A stretch of 64,000 nt of DNA from VGTK01 sp046327915 (lineage in GTDB: Bacteria > Desulfobacterota > Binatia > UBA12015): NCBI GenBank assembly GCA_046327915.1, contig JAXLXO010000012.1, positions 62,001-126,000 of the forward strand, read 5' to 3'. Made by a program: the position numbers and the translations under genes. This document shows, piece after piece, positions 1 to 7,489 of the stretch (position 1 is its first letter; each line of letters begins with the position of its first letter). The notes below the pieces were generated by a model that ran no database searches, was not told the origin of the DNA, and was given only the letters and a program-made list of their open reading frames with translations.

Positions 1-618
1 TTCCTGCTCGGGATCGGCGTCAGCCACCAGCCGCTCGTGCAGGCGGTGCGCGGCCACGACTACAAGAAGCCGCTCACCTACATGCGCAACTACCTCGAGG
101 CGATGCAGCGCGCGCCGTTCCTCGCGGTCGGACCCGCCGAGCCGCCGCCGACGGTGATCGCGGCGATCCGTCCGAAGTCGCTCGCGCTCGCCGCCGAGAT
201 GACGCAGGGCAGCCACACCTACTTCGTTCCGCCCGAGCACACGCGCCGCGCGCGCGCGATCCTCGGCCCGGACAAGTGGCTCTGCGTGGCGCAGGCCGTC
301 GTGCTCGAGGACGACCCGGCCGTCGCCCGCAAGGCCGCGCGCCAGTACATGCAGACGTACGTTCCGGCGCTGCCGAACTACACCAACAACCTGCGCGACC
401 TCGGCTACGGCGATGCCGACTTCGCCGACGGCTGTAGCGACCGCCTCGTGGACGACATCGTCGCCTGGGGCAGCGAGCAGAAGATCGCCGAGCGCTTCAA
501 GGCCCACCTCGACGCGGGCGCGAGCCACGTCTGCTTCCTCCCGCTCCGCCCCGACGGCATCCCGATGGCCGACGACCGCGCCCTCGAGGCCTTCGCGCCG
601 GGCAAGCTGAAGCTCTAA
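1..618 (+). CDS. LLM-class (luciferase-like) F420-type oxidoreductase, 3' part
   Basis: This is the C-terminal part of a luciferase-like monooxygenase-fold protein. The reading frame is open from the first base of the window and the start lies upstream; a GTG at 37 is internal. The opening residues, LLGIGVSHQPLV followed by YKKPLTYMRNYLEAM, are typical of the F420-dependent TIGR03620-type branch. These are TIM-barrel enzymes that use F420H2 or a reduced flavin on unknown organic substrates. The end, with a WGS-E segment and a final LEAFAPG stretch, matches the usual family C terminus, so only the 5' end is missing. It converges on an SDR gene. The substrate cannot be told from sequence, and F420 rather than FMN as cofactor is inferred from subfamily resemblance. 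Confidence 0.85.
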   Translation, partial: FLLGIGVSHQPLVQAVRGHDYKKPLTYMRNYLEAMQRAPFLAVGPAEPPPTVIAAIRPKSLALAAEMTQGSHTYFVPPEHTRRARAILGPDKWLCVAQAVVLEDDPAVARKAARQYMQTYVPALPNYTNNLRDLGYGDADFADGCSDRLVDDIVAWGSEQKIAERFKAHLDAGASHVCFLPLRPDGIPMADDRALEAFAPGKLKL

Positions 619-657
619 TCCGCGGGCACGAACGCGAAGCGGAGCTCGGTCGCGAGC

Positions 658-742
658 CGCGCGCGTCCGACCGGAGGGAGCCAGGGGAGTGGGGCCCCGG
701 CAAGCTTTGCTTGACGGGGCGAGGGGGCCGGGGGCCCCCTCG
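658..742 (-). repeat. gene-3'-end repeat element, copy A
   Basis: First of three related intergenic segments in the window (others at 5699-5776 and 54426-54508). Read outward from the SDR stop codon, it has a 10-bp GC hairpin, a short spacer with a small AAGC-type dyad, and then GGGCCCCACTCC (complement of 686-697). That 12-mer is identical in copy C. See the finding on this family. Confidence 0.5.
720..742. terminator. GC-rich hairpin between convergent genes
   Basis: The arms 720-729 (CGAGGGGGCC) and 733-742 pair perfectly over 10 bp around a 3-nt loop. The hairpin directly abuts the SDR stop codon at 743-745 and lies downstream of the luciferase-like gene, so it could end transcription from both sides. 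There is no real T-tract on either side, so termination is inferred from position and stability. Confidence 0.55.
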
Positions 743-1501
743 TTATGTTAAATGCGCGCCGCCGTCGATGAAGTAGGTCTGCCCCGTCACGAAGTGCGAA
801 TCCTCGGACGCGAGGAAGACCGCGACCGGCGCCAGGTCCTGCTCGGGGTCGGCTAGCCGGCCGAGCGGACGCTGTTCGCGGATGTACTCCGCCATCTGCG
901 GGTTGCGCTCGAAGAACTCGATGGTGCGCTTCGACGTCGCGCCGGGCGCGATGCAATTGACGAGGATGTTGTGCTTGCCCCACTCGCGTGCGGCGGTCCG
1001 CGACAGCGCCGCGATGCCGCCCTTGGTCGCGTTGTAGTCGGCGAGTCCCGGCGCGCCGTTGAGCGCGTTGAGCGACACGAAGTTGATGATCCGGCCGCCG
1101 CCCTGCCGCCGCATGTGCGGGAACGCCGCCTGCATGGACCAGAACGTCCCCTTGAGGCCGGAGATCAGGAAGACGTCGAAGTCCTCGTCGGTGATCTCCT
1201 CGAACGGCTTGTGGGCGTGCATTCCCTGCGCGTTGTTGACCACGACGTCGAGGCGCCCGAAGCGCTCGATCGTGACCGCGACCATGCGCTCGACCTGCTC
1301 GCGGTGCGACACGTCGACCGCGAGCGCGAGCGCGCTGCCGCCCTCGCTCGCGATCTCCTCCGCCGTGCGCTGCGCACGGTGCTCCTTCAACTCGGCGACA
1401 ACGACGTGCGCGCCCTCGCGCGCGTAGACCAGCGCGATGCCGCGTCCGATGCCCTGGCCGGAGCCGGTGACGATGGCGACCTTGCCCTCGAGACGACGCA
1501 T
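743..1501 (-). CDS. SDR-family NAD(P)-dependent oxidoreductase
   Basis: A 252-residue classical short-chain dehydrogenase/reductase with a Rossmann fold. The N terminus carries the cofactor-binding TGSGQGIG motif (about residues 12-19), followed by the structural NNAQG motif. The catalytic set is a Ser in FVSLNALNG and the Tyr/Lys pair in DYNATKGG. The C terminus GQTYFIDGGAHLT is typical of the family. The start is the ATG complementary to 1499-1501, because the frame upstream of it loses all SDR similarity. These enzymes interconvert alcohols and ketones, and the substrate cannot be assigned. It stands alone on the minus strand, with a strong hairpin right after its stop. Confidence 0.93.
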   Translation of the reverse strand: MRRLEGKVAIVTGSGQGIGRGIALVYAREGAHVVVAELKEHRAQRTAEEIASEGGSALALAVDVSHREQVERMVAVTIERFGRLDVVVNNAQGMHAHKPFEEITDEDFDVFLISGLKGTFWSMQAAFPHMRRQGGGRIINFVSLNALNGAPGLADYNATKGGIAALSRTAAREWGKHNILVNCIAPGATSKRTIEFFERNPQMAEYIREQRPLGRLADPEQDLAPVAVFLASEDSHFVTGQTYFIDGGAHLT

Positions 1502-1611
1502 GGCGCGCACTCTAGGCGGTCCCGACGCGCGCGGTAAAGCGGGCGGCGCGGTGCTCGTGCGACGCCGCCCGGGCACGTCTGACCATTTTGCCAGCTTGCG
1601 CTGAAAATAAG

Positions 1612-1639
1612 TTGACAGCTTGGAGCGTTTGCCTTTAAC
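1612..1639 (+). promoter_or_regulatory. candidate σ70-type promoter
   Basis: A perfect -35 box TTGACA (1612-1617), a 16-bp spacer and a -10-like TTTAAC (1634-1639). Transcription would start near 1646, at or just before the ATG at 1648, so the first message could be leaderless. It could equally drive the downstream kinase-like and NtrC genes with a long leader. Confidence 0.55.
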
Positions 1640-1647
1640 CATGCGCC

Positions 1648-1794
1648 ATGGCCGTCCGGATCGAGTTCCACCCGCCGCCGCGCAGGCGACGGGCACCGAA
1701 CGAAGATCGGCCATCGGCAATGGTCCTGATCGGGATCGCGACCGCCATCGTGGGCACCCACATCCTGTTCTGGCTGGTAGGGCTGCTCGAGTAG
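1648..1794 (+). CDS. small single-span membrane protein (48 aa)
   Basis: A short frame from ATG to TAG encodes 48 residues. It has a basic, proline-rich N terminus (EFHPPPRRRRAP) and one hydrophobic helix (MVLIGIATAIVGTHILFWLV) ending close to the C terminus. The positive charge before the helix predicts the N terminus in the cytoplasm. There is no Shine-Dalgarno sequence; instead a promoter-like TTGACA/TTTAAC pair sits so close that the mRNA may begin at the ATG. I recognise no family and propose no function. It could be a partner of the downstream regulators. Support comes from the promoter placement and a plausible topology, not from homology. Confidence 0.5.
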   Translation: MAVRIEFHPPPRRRRAPNEDRPSAMVLIGIATAIVGTHILFWLVGLLE

Positions 1795-2133
1795 ACGCGT
1801 CGCGCCCCGCCCGGGGCGGACCAGCAGTACGATCCGGAGACCGGACCCGCGCGACGGGGCACGGAGCCGGTCGACCCATCCAAGGAGCAGTCCAGAGCAG
1901 GAAAGCACCACGATCAGGACCACATTCACGTTCGCTGCGAGCCGCCTCCCACCCCCTTCGCTTCATCCCCGTCCCCCCGTCTCCTCGATCGCCCCCGACG
2001 CGCCCGCACGAGCGGGAATCTGGCAGAAATGCGACGTCGAGGCCGTTCGAACCGTTAAGGCCGCACGGCGAAGCGCCGAAACAGATGCAGGCGCGGTCCC
2101 TCGCGCTGGCGCAGGCAGAGCAAGGTAGAGGAG
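1795..2133. other. non-coding stretch with no convincing gene
   Basis: These 339 bases separate the 48-residue frame from the kinase-like gene. Open frames cross it on both strands, but none shows a recognisable domain or a ribosome site with a start. The last bases (GTAGAGGAG before 2134) are the Shine-Dalgarno sequence of the next gene. It may be a long leader. Confidence 0.5.
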
Positions 2134-2868
2134 ATGCGGGCAGCCAACGCACGAGTGCGGCGGGCGCGGGGATCGGTCACCCGCCACCGTCCGGGGATCA
2201 CGACGCCACCGGCGGCCGAGGCGCCGCAGGGCGGCCTCGTCCGAATCGACGAGGCCGTCGTGCACGACCTGTCGCACGAGCTCGGCAACTACTTCCACAA
2301 GCTCTTCTACTGGACCGACTGCATCCGGACGGGCGTCACCGACGCCGAGGCCGGACAGTCGCCGACCGACGCGCTCGACGACACGCTGCACCGGCTGCAG
2401 TCGTTCCTGAACCAGGCGCTGGTGTACTTCGAGCCCGCGGTGCCAAGCCGCATCGCGATGCGGGGCACGGACGTCGCGAAGGCGTTCGAGGCGCTGCTGC
2501 GCACCGAGAATCCGGGTGCCGCGGTCGAGTCCGTGTGTGCCCCTGCCGTCGCCGACGCGGCGCTGCAGGTGGACACCGCGCGGCTCTCGACGGGCTTCCG
2601 CACGATCGCGCACCTTCTGTCGGCGGGCCCTGGTACCGAATTCCGCCTCGAGGCCGACGTGACCGCCTCGGGCACCAAGAACGAGCGTCTGCAGATCGTC
2701 GTGGCCGCGACCGGCGGATCCGCCGAGGCGGCGGCGCGTCGCGCGCAACGCGTGGTCGAATGGGCGGTTGCGGCGCGCATGCTCGAGCTGCACGGCGGCG
2801 AGCTCGAAACCAACGAACAGCGTCCGGGACCCGTGAAGTGCGTCCTGACGCTCCCCCTCGCGAGGTAG
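2134..2868 (+). CDS. histidine-kinase-like / ChpT-like phosphotransfer protein without ATP motifs
   Basis: A 244-residue soluble protein just upstream of a NtrC-type regulator. Residues about 41-61 (VVHDLSHELGNYFHKLFY) resemble a kinase H-box, with His48 in the SHEL position as the likely phosphorylated residue. The C-terminal MLELHGGELE...LTLPL segment resembles the end of a kinase ATPase domain. The N-box asparagine and the DxGxG glycine box are absent: where they should be the sequence reads FRTIAHLLSAG and ATGGSAEAA. This pattern of dimerisation/His domain plus degenerate ATPase fold is that of ChpT-like histidine phosphotransferases. I infer that it relays phosphate to the NtrC protein from another kinase, or acts as a phosphatase or scaffold. 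The start is supported by AGAGGAG just before the ATG. Confidence 0.6.
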   Translation: MRAANARVRRARGSVTRHRPGITTPPAAEAPQGGLVRIDEAVVHDLSHELGNYFHKLFYWTDCIRTGVTDAEAGQSPTDALDDTLHRLQSFLNQALVYFEPAVPSRIAMRGTDVAKAFEALLRTENPGAAVESVCAPAVADAALQVDTARLSTGFRTIAHLLSAGPGTEFRLEADVTASGTKNERLQIVVAATGGSAEAAARRAQRVVEWAVAARMLELHGGELETNEQRPGPVKCVLTLPLAR

Positions 2869-2879
2869 GACTGCACGGC

Positions 2880-4325
<1,446 letters not shown>

Positions 4326-4349
4326 CCCGCCCGCTATCCAGAGGATTCC

Positions 4350-4508
4350 ATGGCTCAGGACGATACCTCCTCGGGGCTGCTCGGTTTTCTGTGGCGGCAC
4401 AAGATCTGGTGGTTGATGCCGGCGATCAGCGTGCTGCTGATCACGGGACTGCTGCTCTACTTCGGCCGCTCGAACGCGTCGTCGCCCTTCGTCTACACGC
4501 TGTTCTGA
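4350..4508 (+). CDS. DUF5989 family small membrane protein (52 aa)
   Basis: A 52-residue frame with GAGGATTCC before the ATG. It has a short polar N terminus, the GFLWRHKIWWLMP approach to the membrane, one helix (about residues 22-38) and the ending SSPFVYTLF. The W-rich entry and the terminal AP/SPFxYTLF are the hallmarks of DUF5989 proteins, whose function is unknown. It lies 24 bp after the NtrC gene and may be co-transcribed. It would sit in the inner membrane with most of its length in the bilayer. Confidence 0.8.
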   Translation: MAQDDTSSGLLGFLWRHKIWWLMPAISVLLITGLLLYFGRSNASSPFVYTLF

Positions 4509-4606
4509 AGGCGAACCGCCGGCCCTGAGCCGGGCCGCACGCGCCCGGACGGTCAAGCATCCGCTGGGGACGAACTTTTCCCTTCCTCGGGACGGGCGCG
4601 CGCGCT

Positions 4607-4909
4607 ATGCAGCCCGGCACGATGCAGGACCAGGAGGCCTTCCGACGGGAGGCCGACCAGCTCGTGCGGCTGTACGGCGAGATGGTGCGGCGCCTCGCGA
4701 ACCGCGGCATCCGCGGCGTCGACGAGCTCGTGGCGCTGCACCAGCAGATCCGCGGCGCGGTCGAGACGATCGCCGGGCAGGAGATCGACTCGGCGCTCCT
4801 GCAGATCTCGACGCTGCTCGACCGCCTGCGTCTGATCTCGCGCTGCCTCGCCACGCTCGGCGAGATGAAGGGCGCGCTCGGCAGCGGCGAGCCGGATCCC
4901 CGGGTCTGA
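4607..4909 (+). CDS. hypothetical helical protein (100 aa)
   Basis: A small soluble protein predicted to be nearly all α-helix, with heptad-like spacing of Leu, Ile and Ala across residues 15-90 that suggests a helical bundle or coiled coil. It has no signal sequence, no cysteine-rich motif and no family I recognise. A second ATG five codons downstream (4622) could be the true start; neither has a strong ribosome site. It lies between two small membrane-protein genes on the same strand. Codon positions look coding, but the function is unknown. Confidence 0.6.
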   Translation: MQPGTMQDQEAFRREADQLVRLYGEMVRRLANRGIRGVDELVALHQQIRGAVETIAGQEIDSALLQISTLLDRLRLISRCLATLGEMKGALGSGEPDPRV

Positions 4910-4934
4910 CGCAAGCCCGCGACGCGGCACGGGT

Positions 4935-4960
4935 TTGACTCCCCGCGGGCGCGTTGATAG
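4935..4960 (+). promoter_or_regulatory. candidate promoter with TGATAG box close to a start codon
   Basis: TTGACT (4935-4940) is followed after 14 bp by TTGATAG (4954-4960), which ends 9 bp before the ATG at 4970. The same TTGATAG-N9-ATG arrangement occurs before lpxD. The spacer is short for a standard σ70 promoter, so the call rests mainly on the repeated placement. Confidence 0.3.
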
Positions 4961-4969
4961 CTCGGGCGC

Positions 4970-5164
4970 ATGGAAGGCGACGCCCACGCTTCGGCGATCT
5001 GGCAATTCCTCGAGATGATGTTCCGGCCGGACAACGTCCCGATCGTCGGGATGCTGTTCCTGGTCCTCTTCTTCACGTGGCTCGGCTTCCGCGAGGCACG
5101 GCGCAACGACGAGCTCACCGCTCAGGGTCGCGAGGACGAGATCCTGAACGACATGCAGAGGTAA
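4970..5164 (+). CDS. small single-span membrane protein before polyferredoxin (64 aa)
   Basis: A 64-residue protein with an amphipathic N-terminal part (AIWQFLEMMFRPDNVP), one strong transmembrane helix (IVGMLFLVLFFTWLGF, about residues 25-40) and a charged C-terminal tail rich in Glu, Asp and Arg. It ends 8 bp before a four-cluster ferredoxin and is presumably co-transcribed with it, so it may anchor that ferredoxin or an electron-transfer complex at the inner membrane. I do not recognise the family. No Shine-Dalgarno sequence is visible; TTGATAG sits 9 bp before the ATG. Confidence 0.7.
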   Translation: MEGDAHASAIWQFLEMMFRPDNVPIVGMLFLVLFFTWLGFREARRNDELTAQGREDEILNDMQR

Positions 5165-5172
5165 GGCGCACC

Positions 5173-5652
5173 ATGCCGTTCTTCATCATCGCCGAGAACT
5201 GCACCGGCTGCAGCGCGTGCGAGAAGCGCTGCCCGACGCGCGCGATCAGCGGCGACCCGAAGAAAGCCTACTTCATCGAGTCGACGCTGTGCATCGACTG
5301 CGGCTCCTGTGGCGTGATCTGCCCCGACGAGGCGATTCTCGACACCTGGGGCAACATGACCAGCGTGCTGAAGCGCGCCGAGCGTCCGCTGGCGGTGGTC
5401 CACCCGGACAACTGCAACGGGTGCGGCGTCTGCATCGACGTCTGCCCCTTCGACAGCCTGAGCTCCGCGCCCGGCAACCTCGCGACCTTCCTCGGCAAGG
5501 TGGTCGTCGAGGAGAAGACCTGCGTCGGCTGCAAGCTGTGCGAAGAGGTCTGCGGCTGGGACGGCATCTACATCATGCCGGGCGGCGAGAAGGAGTCCTT
5601 CCTCGAGGCCCTCGGCTACGAGCCCGGCGCAGAGTCCCCGGACGCCGCGTAG
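5173..5652 (+). CDS. 4Fe-4S polyferredoxin with four cluster motifs
   Basis: A 159-residue iron-sulfur protein made of two consecutive ferredoxin-like halves. It has four CxxCxxCxxxC sets: CTGCSACEKRC (about 9-19), CIDCGSCGVIC (about 41-51), CNGCGVCIDVC (about 82-92) and CVGCKLCEEVC (about 118-128). This suggests up to four [4Fe-4S] clusters. Three sets are followed by proline; the last ends CGW. There is no signal sequence, so it is a cytoplasmic electron carrier or a subunit. The small membrane protein just upstream suggests membrane association. No dehydrogenase or reductase subunit is adjacent, so its redox partner is unknown. Confidence 0.9.
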   Translation: MPFFIIAENCTGCSACEKRCPTRAISGDPKKAYFIESTLCIDCGSCGVICPDEAILDTWGNMTSVLKRAERPLAVVHPDNCNGCGVCIDVCPFDSLSSAPGNLATFLGKVVVEEKTCVGCKLCEEVCGWDGIYIMPGGEKESFLEALGYEPGAESPDAA

Positions 5653-5698
5653 GCACGGATTCGAACGGCACCGGCCCCTCTGCGAAGGCGAAGCCCAG

Positions 5699-5776
5699 CG
5701 GCCGAGCGAAGCGAGCGGGGAAGGGAGGCTCCATCGCGGCTTTGCCGCGGTGGAGGGAAGGGGCGGCGCCCCTTCC
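5699..5776 (-). repeat. gene-3'-end repeat element, copy B
   Basis: Second copy of the intergenic family. Read outward from the hisG stop, it has a perfect 9-bp hairpin, a second 12-bp hairpin (5729-5740 with 5744-5755, one G-T pair), and then CGCTCGCTTCGCTCGGCC. The last piece matches copy C (54490-54508) except for one extra base there. Confidence 0.5.
5729..5776. terminator. tandem hairpins between polyferredoxin and hisG
   Basis: Hairpin one pairs 5729-5740 with 5744-5755 around a TTT loop. Hairpin two pairs 5756-5764 (GGAAGGGGC) with 5768-5776 around a 3-nt loop and touches the hisG stop codon. The genes converge here, so a two-way terminator is likely despite the missing T-tract. Confidence 0.5.
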
Positions 5777-6681
5777 TATACGACTTTATTGAGCGGGTAT
5801 TCGATGATCCCGCTCGCGCCGGTCTTGATCAGCTGCGGGATCAGGTCGCGCACGGTCGCTTCGGTGATCACGCTCTCGACCGAGAACCACTTCTCGCCCC
5901 GCAGATGCGCGGTCGGGAAGAGCGGCGACACGGTCGGCGCGGCGAGGCTCGGGAGCAACGCGATCACCGCGTCGAGGCGCGCCTCGGGAACGTTGAGCTT
6001 GATGCCGACCTTGCCCTGCGCGTCGAGGGCGCCGCTCAGCAGCAGCGCGATCTGCTCCAGCTTCTCGCGCCGCGCCGGGTCCGCCCACGCGTCGTGATTC
6101 GCGACCAGCTGCGGATTCGACGTCTGCAGCTCGGCGACGATGCGCAGCTTGTTCGCGCGCAGCGTGGAGCCGGTCTCGGTCACGTCGACGATCGCGTCGA
6201 CGAGGCCTTCCGCGACCTTGGCCTCGGTCGCACCCCACGAGAACTCGACGTCGACCTCGATGTTGCGGCTCGCGAAGAAGCGCTTGGTGACGTTCACGAG
6301 CTCGGTCGCGATGCGCTTGCCACGCAGGTCCTCGGGCGTCTTCACCGGCGAGTCGTCGCGCACGACGAGCACCCAGCGCGTCCCCTGCAGGCTCACCTTC
6401 GAGTAGACGAGGTCGCGGATGACGTGCACCTTCGACTCGTTCTCGATGATCCAGTCCTGGCCGGTGACGCCGGCGTCGAGCGCGCCCGCCTCGATGTAGG
6501 CCGACATCTCCTGCGGCCGCATGAACGAGCAGCGGATGTCGGGATCGTCGATGCTCGGGAAGTAGCTGCGTCCGCTGGTGGCGATGCGCCAGCCGGCCTT
6601 GGCAAACAGCTCGATGGTCTGGTTCTCGAGGCTTCCCTTCGGGATGCCGAGCTTCAGCGGGGTCTTGAGACGTGCGGTCAT
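5776..6681 (-). CDS. hisG: ATP phosphoribosyltransferase, long form
   Basis: HisG condenses ATP with PRPP in the first step of histidine synthesis, in the cytoplasm. The protein has 301 residues, the length of the long, self-regulated form that carries a C-terminal ACT-like histidine-binding domain and needs no HisZ. The N terminus shows LGIPKGSLE, the middle VTGQDWIIE, and the PRPP-binding loop is DVTETGSTLR. The start is the ATG complementary to 6679-6681, giving MTARLKTPLKLGIPKG. It lies 31 bp downstream of hisI, likely in one operon. No other his genes are present in this window. Confidence 0.95.
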   Translation of the reverse strand: MTARLKTPLKLGIPKGSLENQTIELFAKAGWRIATSGRSYFPSIDDPDIRCSFMRPQEMSAYIEAGALDAGVTGQDWIIENESKVHVIRDLVYSKVSLQGTRWVLVVRDDSPVKTPEDLRGKRIATELVNVTKRFFASRNIEVDVEFSWGATEAKVAEGLVDAIVDVTETGSTLRANKLRIVAELQTSNPQLVANHDAWADPARREKLEQIALLLSGALDAQGKVGIKLNVPEARLDAVIALLPSLAAPTVSPLFPTAHLRGEKWFSVESVITEATVRDLIPQLIKTGASGIIEYPLNKVV

Positions 6682-6712
6682 TCGTGCGGATTCTTCTCGA
6701 GGCGATCGCGCC

Positions 6713-7087
6713 TCAGGCGTGCGGCTTCTTGTAGACGTCCTTGGGGTCGAACACGCGCTCCTGCGTCGTCTGCCACGCCTCGCCGTCGAGGTGGCGGAAG
6801 AAGCAGCTGCGGTAGCCCTCGTGGCAGGCGGCACCGCCGTGCTGGACGACCTTGAAGATCACCGTGTCGCGGTCGCAGTCGACGAGGATGTCCTTGACGT
6901 CCTGGTGGTTGCCGGACTCCTCGCCCTTGCGCCACAGGCCGCGCGAGCGGCTCCAGTAGGTCGCGCGTCCGGTGCGCAGCGTCTCGCGCCACGCCTCCTC
7001 GTTGATGTAGGCGACCATCAGGACCTCGCCGGTCGCTGCGTCCTGGGCGATCGCGGGCACGAGGCCCTTGCTGAAATCGAGCTCCAC
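6713..7087 (-). CDS. hisI: phosphoribosyl-AMP cyclohydrolase
   Basis: A 124-residue HisI that opens the adenine ring of PR-AMP, the third step of histidine synthesis. It carries the metal-binding DCDRDT motif (about residues 74-79) and the downstream cysteines in HGGAACHEGYRSCFFR. The length is that of the single-domain enzyme; no HisE pyrophosphohydrolase domain is fused. The start is a GTG (complement of 7085-7087) with AGGAAGG about 7 bases upstream. It follows a lipoprotein gene by 14 bp and precedes hisG. Confidence 0.94.
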   Translation of the reverse strand: MELDFSKGLVPAIAQDAATGEVLMVAYINEEAWRETLRTGRATYWSRSRGLWRKGEESGNHQDVKDILVDCDRDTVIFKVVQHGGAACHEGYRSCFFRHLDGEAWQTTQERVFDPKDVYKKPHA

Positions 7088-7101
7088 GGAAGACCTTCCT
7101 G

Positions 7102-7392
7102 TCAGCGCTCGCCGCGGATCATCGACTCGAGGACCTCGACGTAGGAACGCCAGGCCTCGTCGCGCGCGCGCAGCTGCGCGACGCCCTGCTCGGTCATGCC
7201 GATCGACGCCTGCGGGTCGCACGGCGGCACGAACGAGACCGCGGGCAGCGCCGGCCGCGGCGGAATCTGCGGGCGCTTCGCGGAGCAGCCGGCGAGCGGG
7301 CCGAGCAGCGACGCGGCGAGGAGCACGAGCGCCGCTTTGGACGGGCGGCTCCGGACGGCATCGGCACGGCAGCGGGACAGGCCGGTCTGCAT
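7102..7392 (-). CDS. small lipoprotein (96 aa)
   Basis: A 96-residue protein with a basic N terminus, a hydrophobic stretch and a lipobox LAGC (Cys about residue 35), so it should be lipid-modified and membrane-anchored. The mature part starts with a proline-rich segment (SAKRPQIPPRPALPAV), has one more cysteine in VPPCDP, and ends in an acidic/basic helix. Proline-rich small lipoproteins of this form recall outer-membrane spanins, but there is no partner gene or phage context, so that is only a resemblance. It is first in a probable operon with hisI and hisG. The start codon overlaps no other gene and lies near a GATACG box. Confidence 0.7.
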   Translation of the reverse strand: MQTGLSRCRADAVRSRPSKAALVLLAASLLGPLAGCSAKRPQIPPRPALPAVSFVPPCDPQASIGMTEQGVAQLRARDEAWRSYVEVLESMIRGER

Positions 7393-7473
7393 TGCGGGTA
7401 CGTATCGGCGGCTGCCCGGAAACGCAATCGTGCCCCCGCCGGGAGCGACGGTCGTGGAGATGCCGCACGCGGG

Positions 7474-7480
7474 TTGATAG
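7474..7480 (+). promoter_or_regulatory. TTGATAG box 9 bp before lpxD start
   Basis: TTGATAG (7474-7480) ends 9 bases before the lpxD ATG, the same spacing as the box before the small membrane protein at 4970. It could be a -10 element giving a nearly leaderless message. No good -35 box is visible, and no Shine-Dalgarno sequence precedes lpxD. Confidence 0.3.
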
Positions 7481-7489
7481 AAGCGCGCG

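Noticed and set aside
1387..1929. Minus-strand frame with a hydrophobic start (MNVVLIVVLSCSGLLLG), possible signal peptide
   Set aside because: The rest reads as Arg/Gly/Pro-rich antisense of the SDR gene and of the 48-residue frame; no ribosome site and no conserved feature.
1620..2879. In-frame N-terminal extension of the NtrC regulator
   Set aside because: It overlaps the kinase-like gene in another frame, has no domain, and the receiver domain begins normally at the ATG at 2880.
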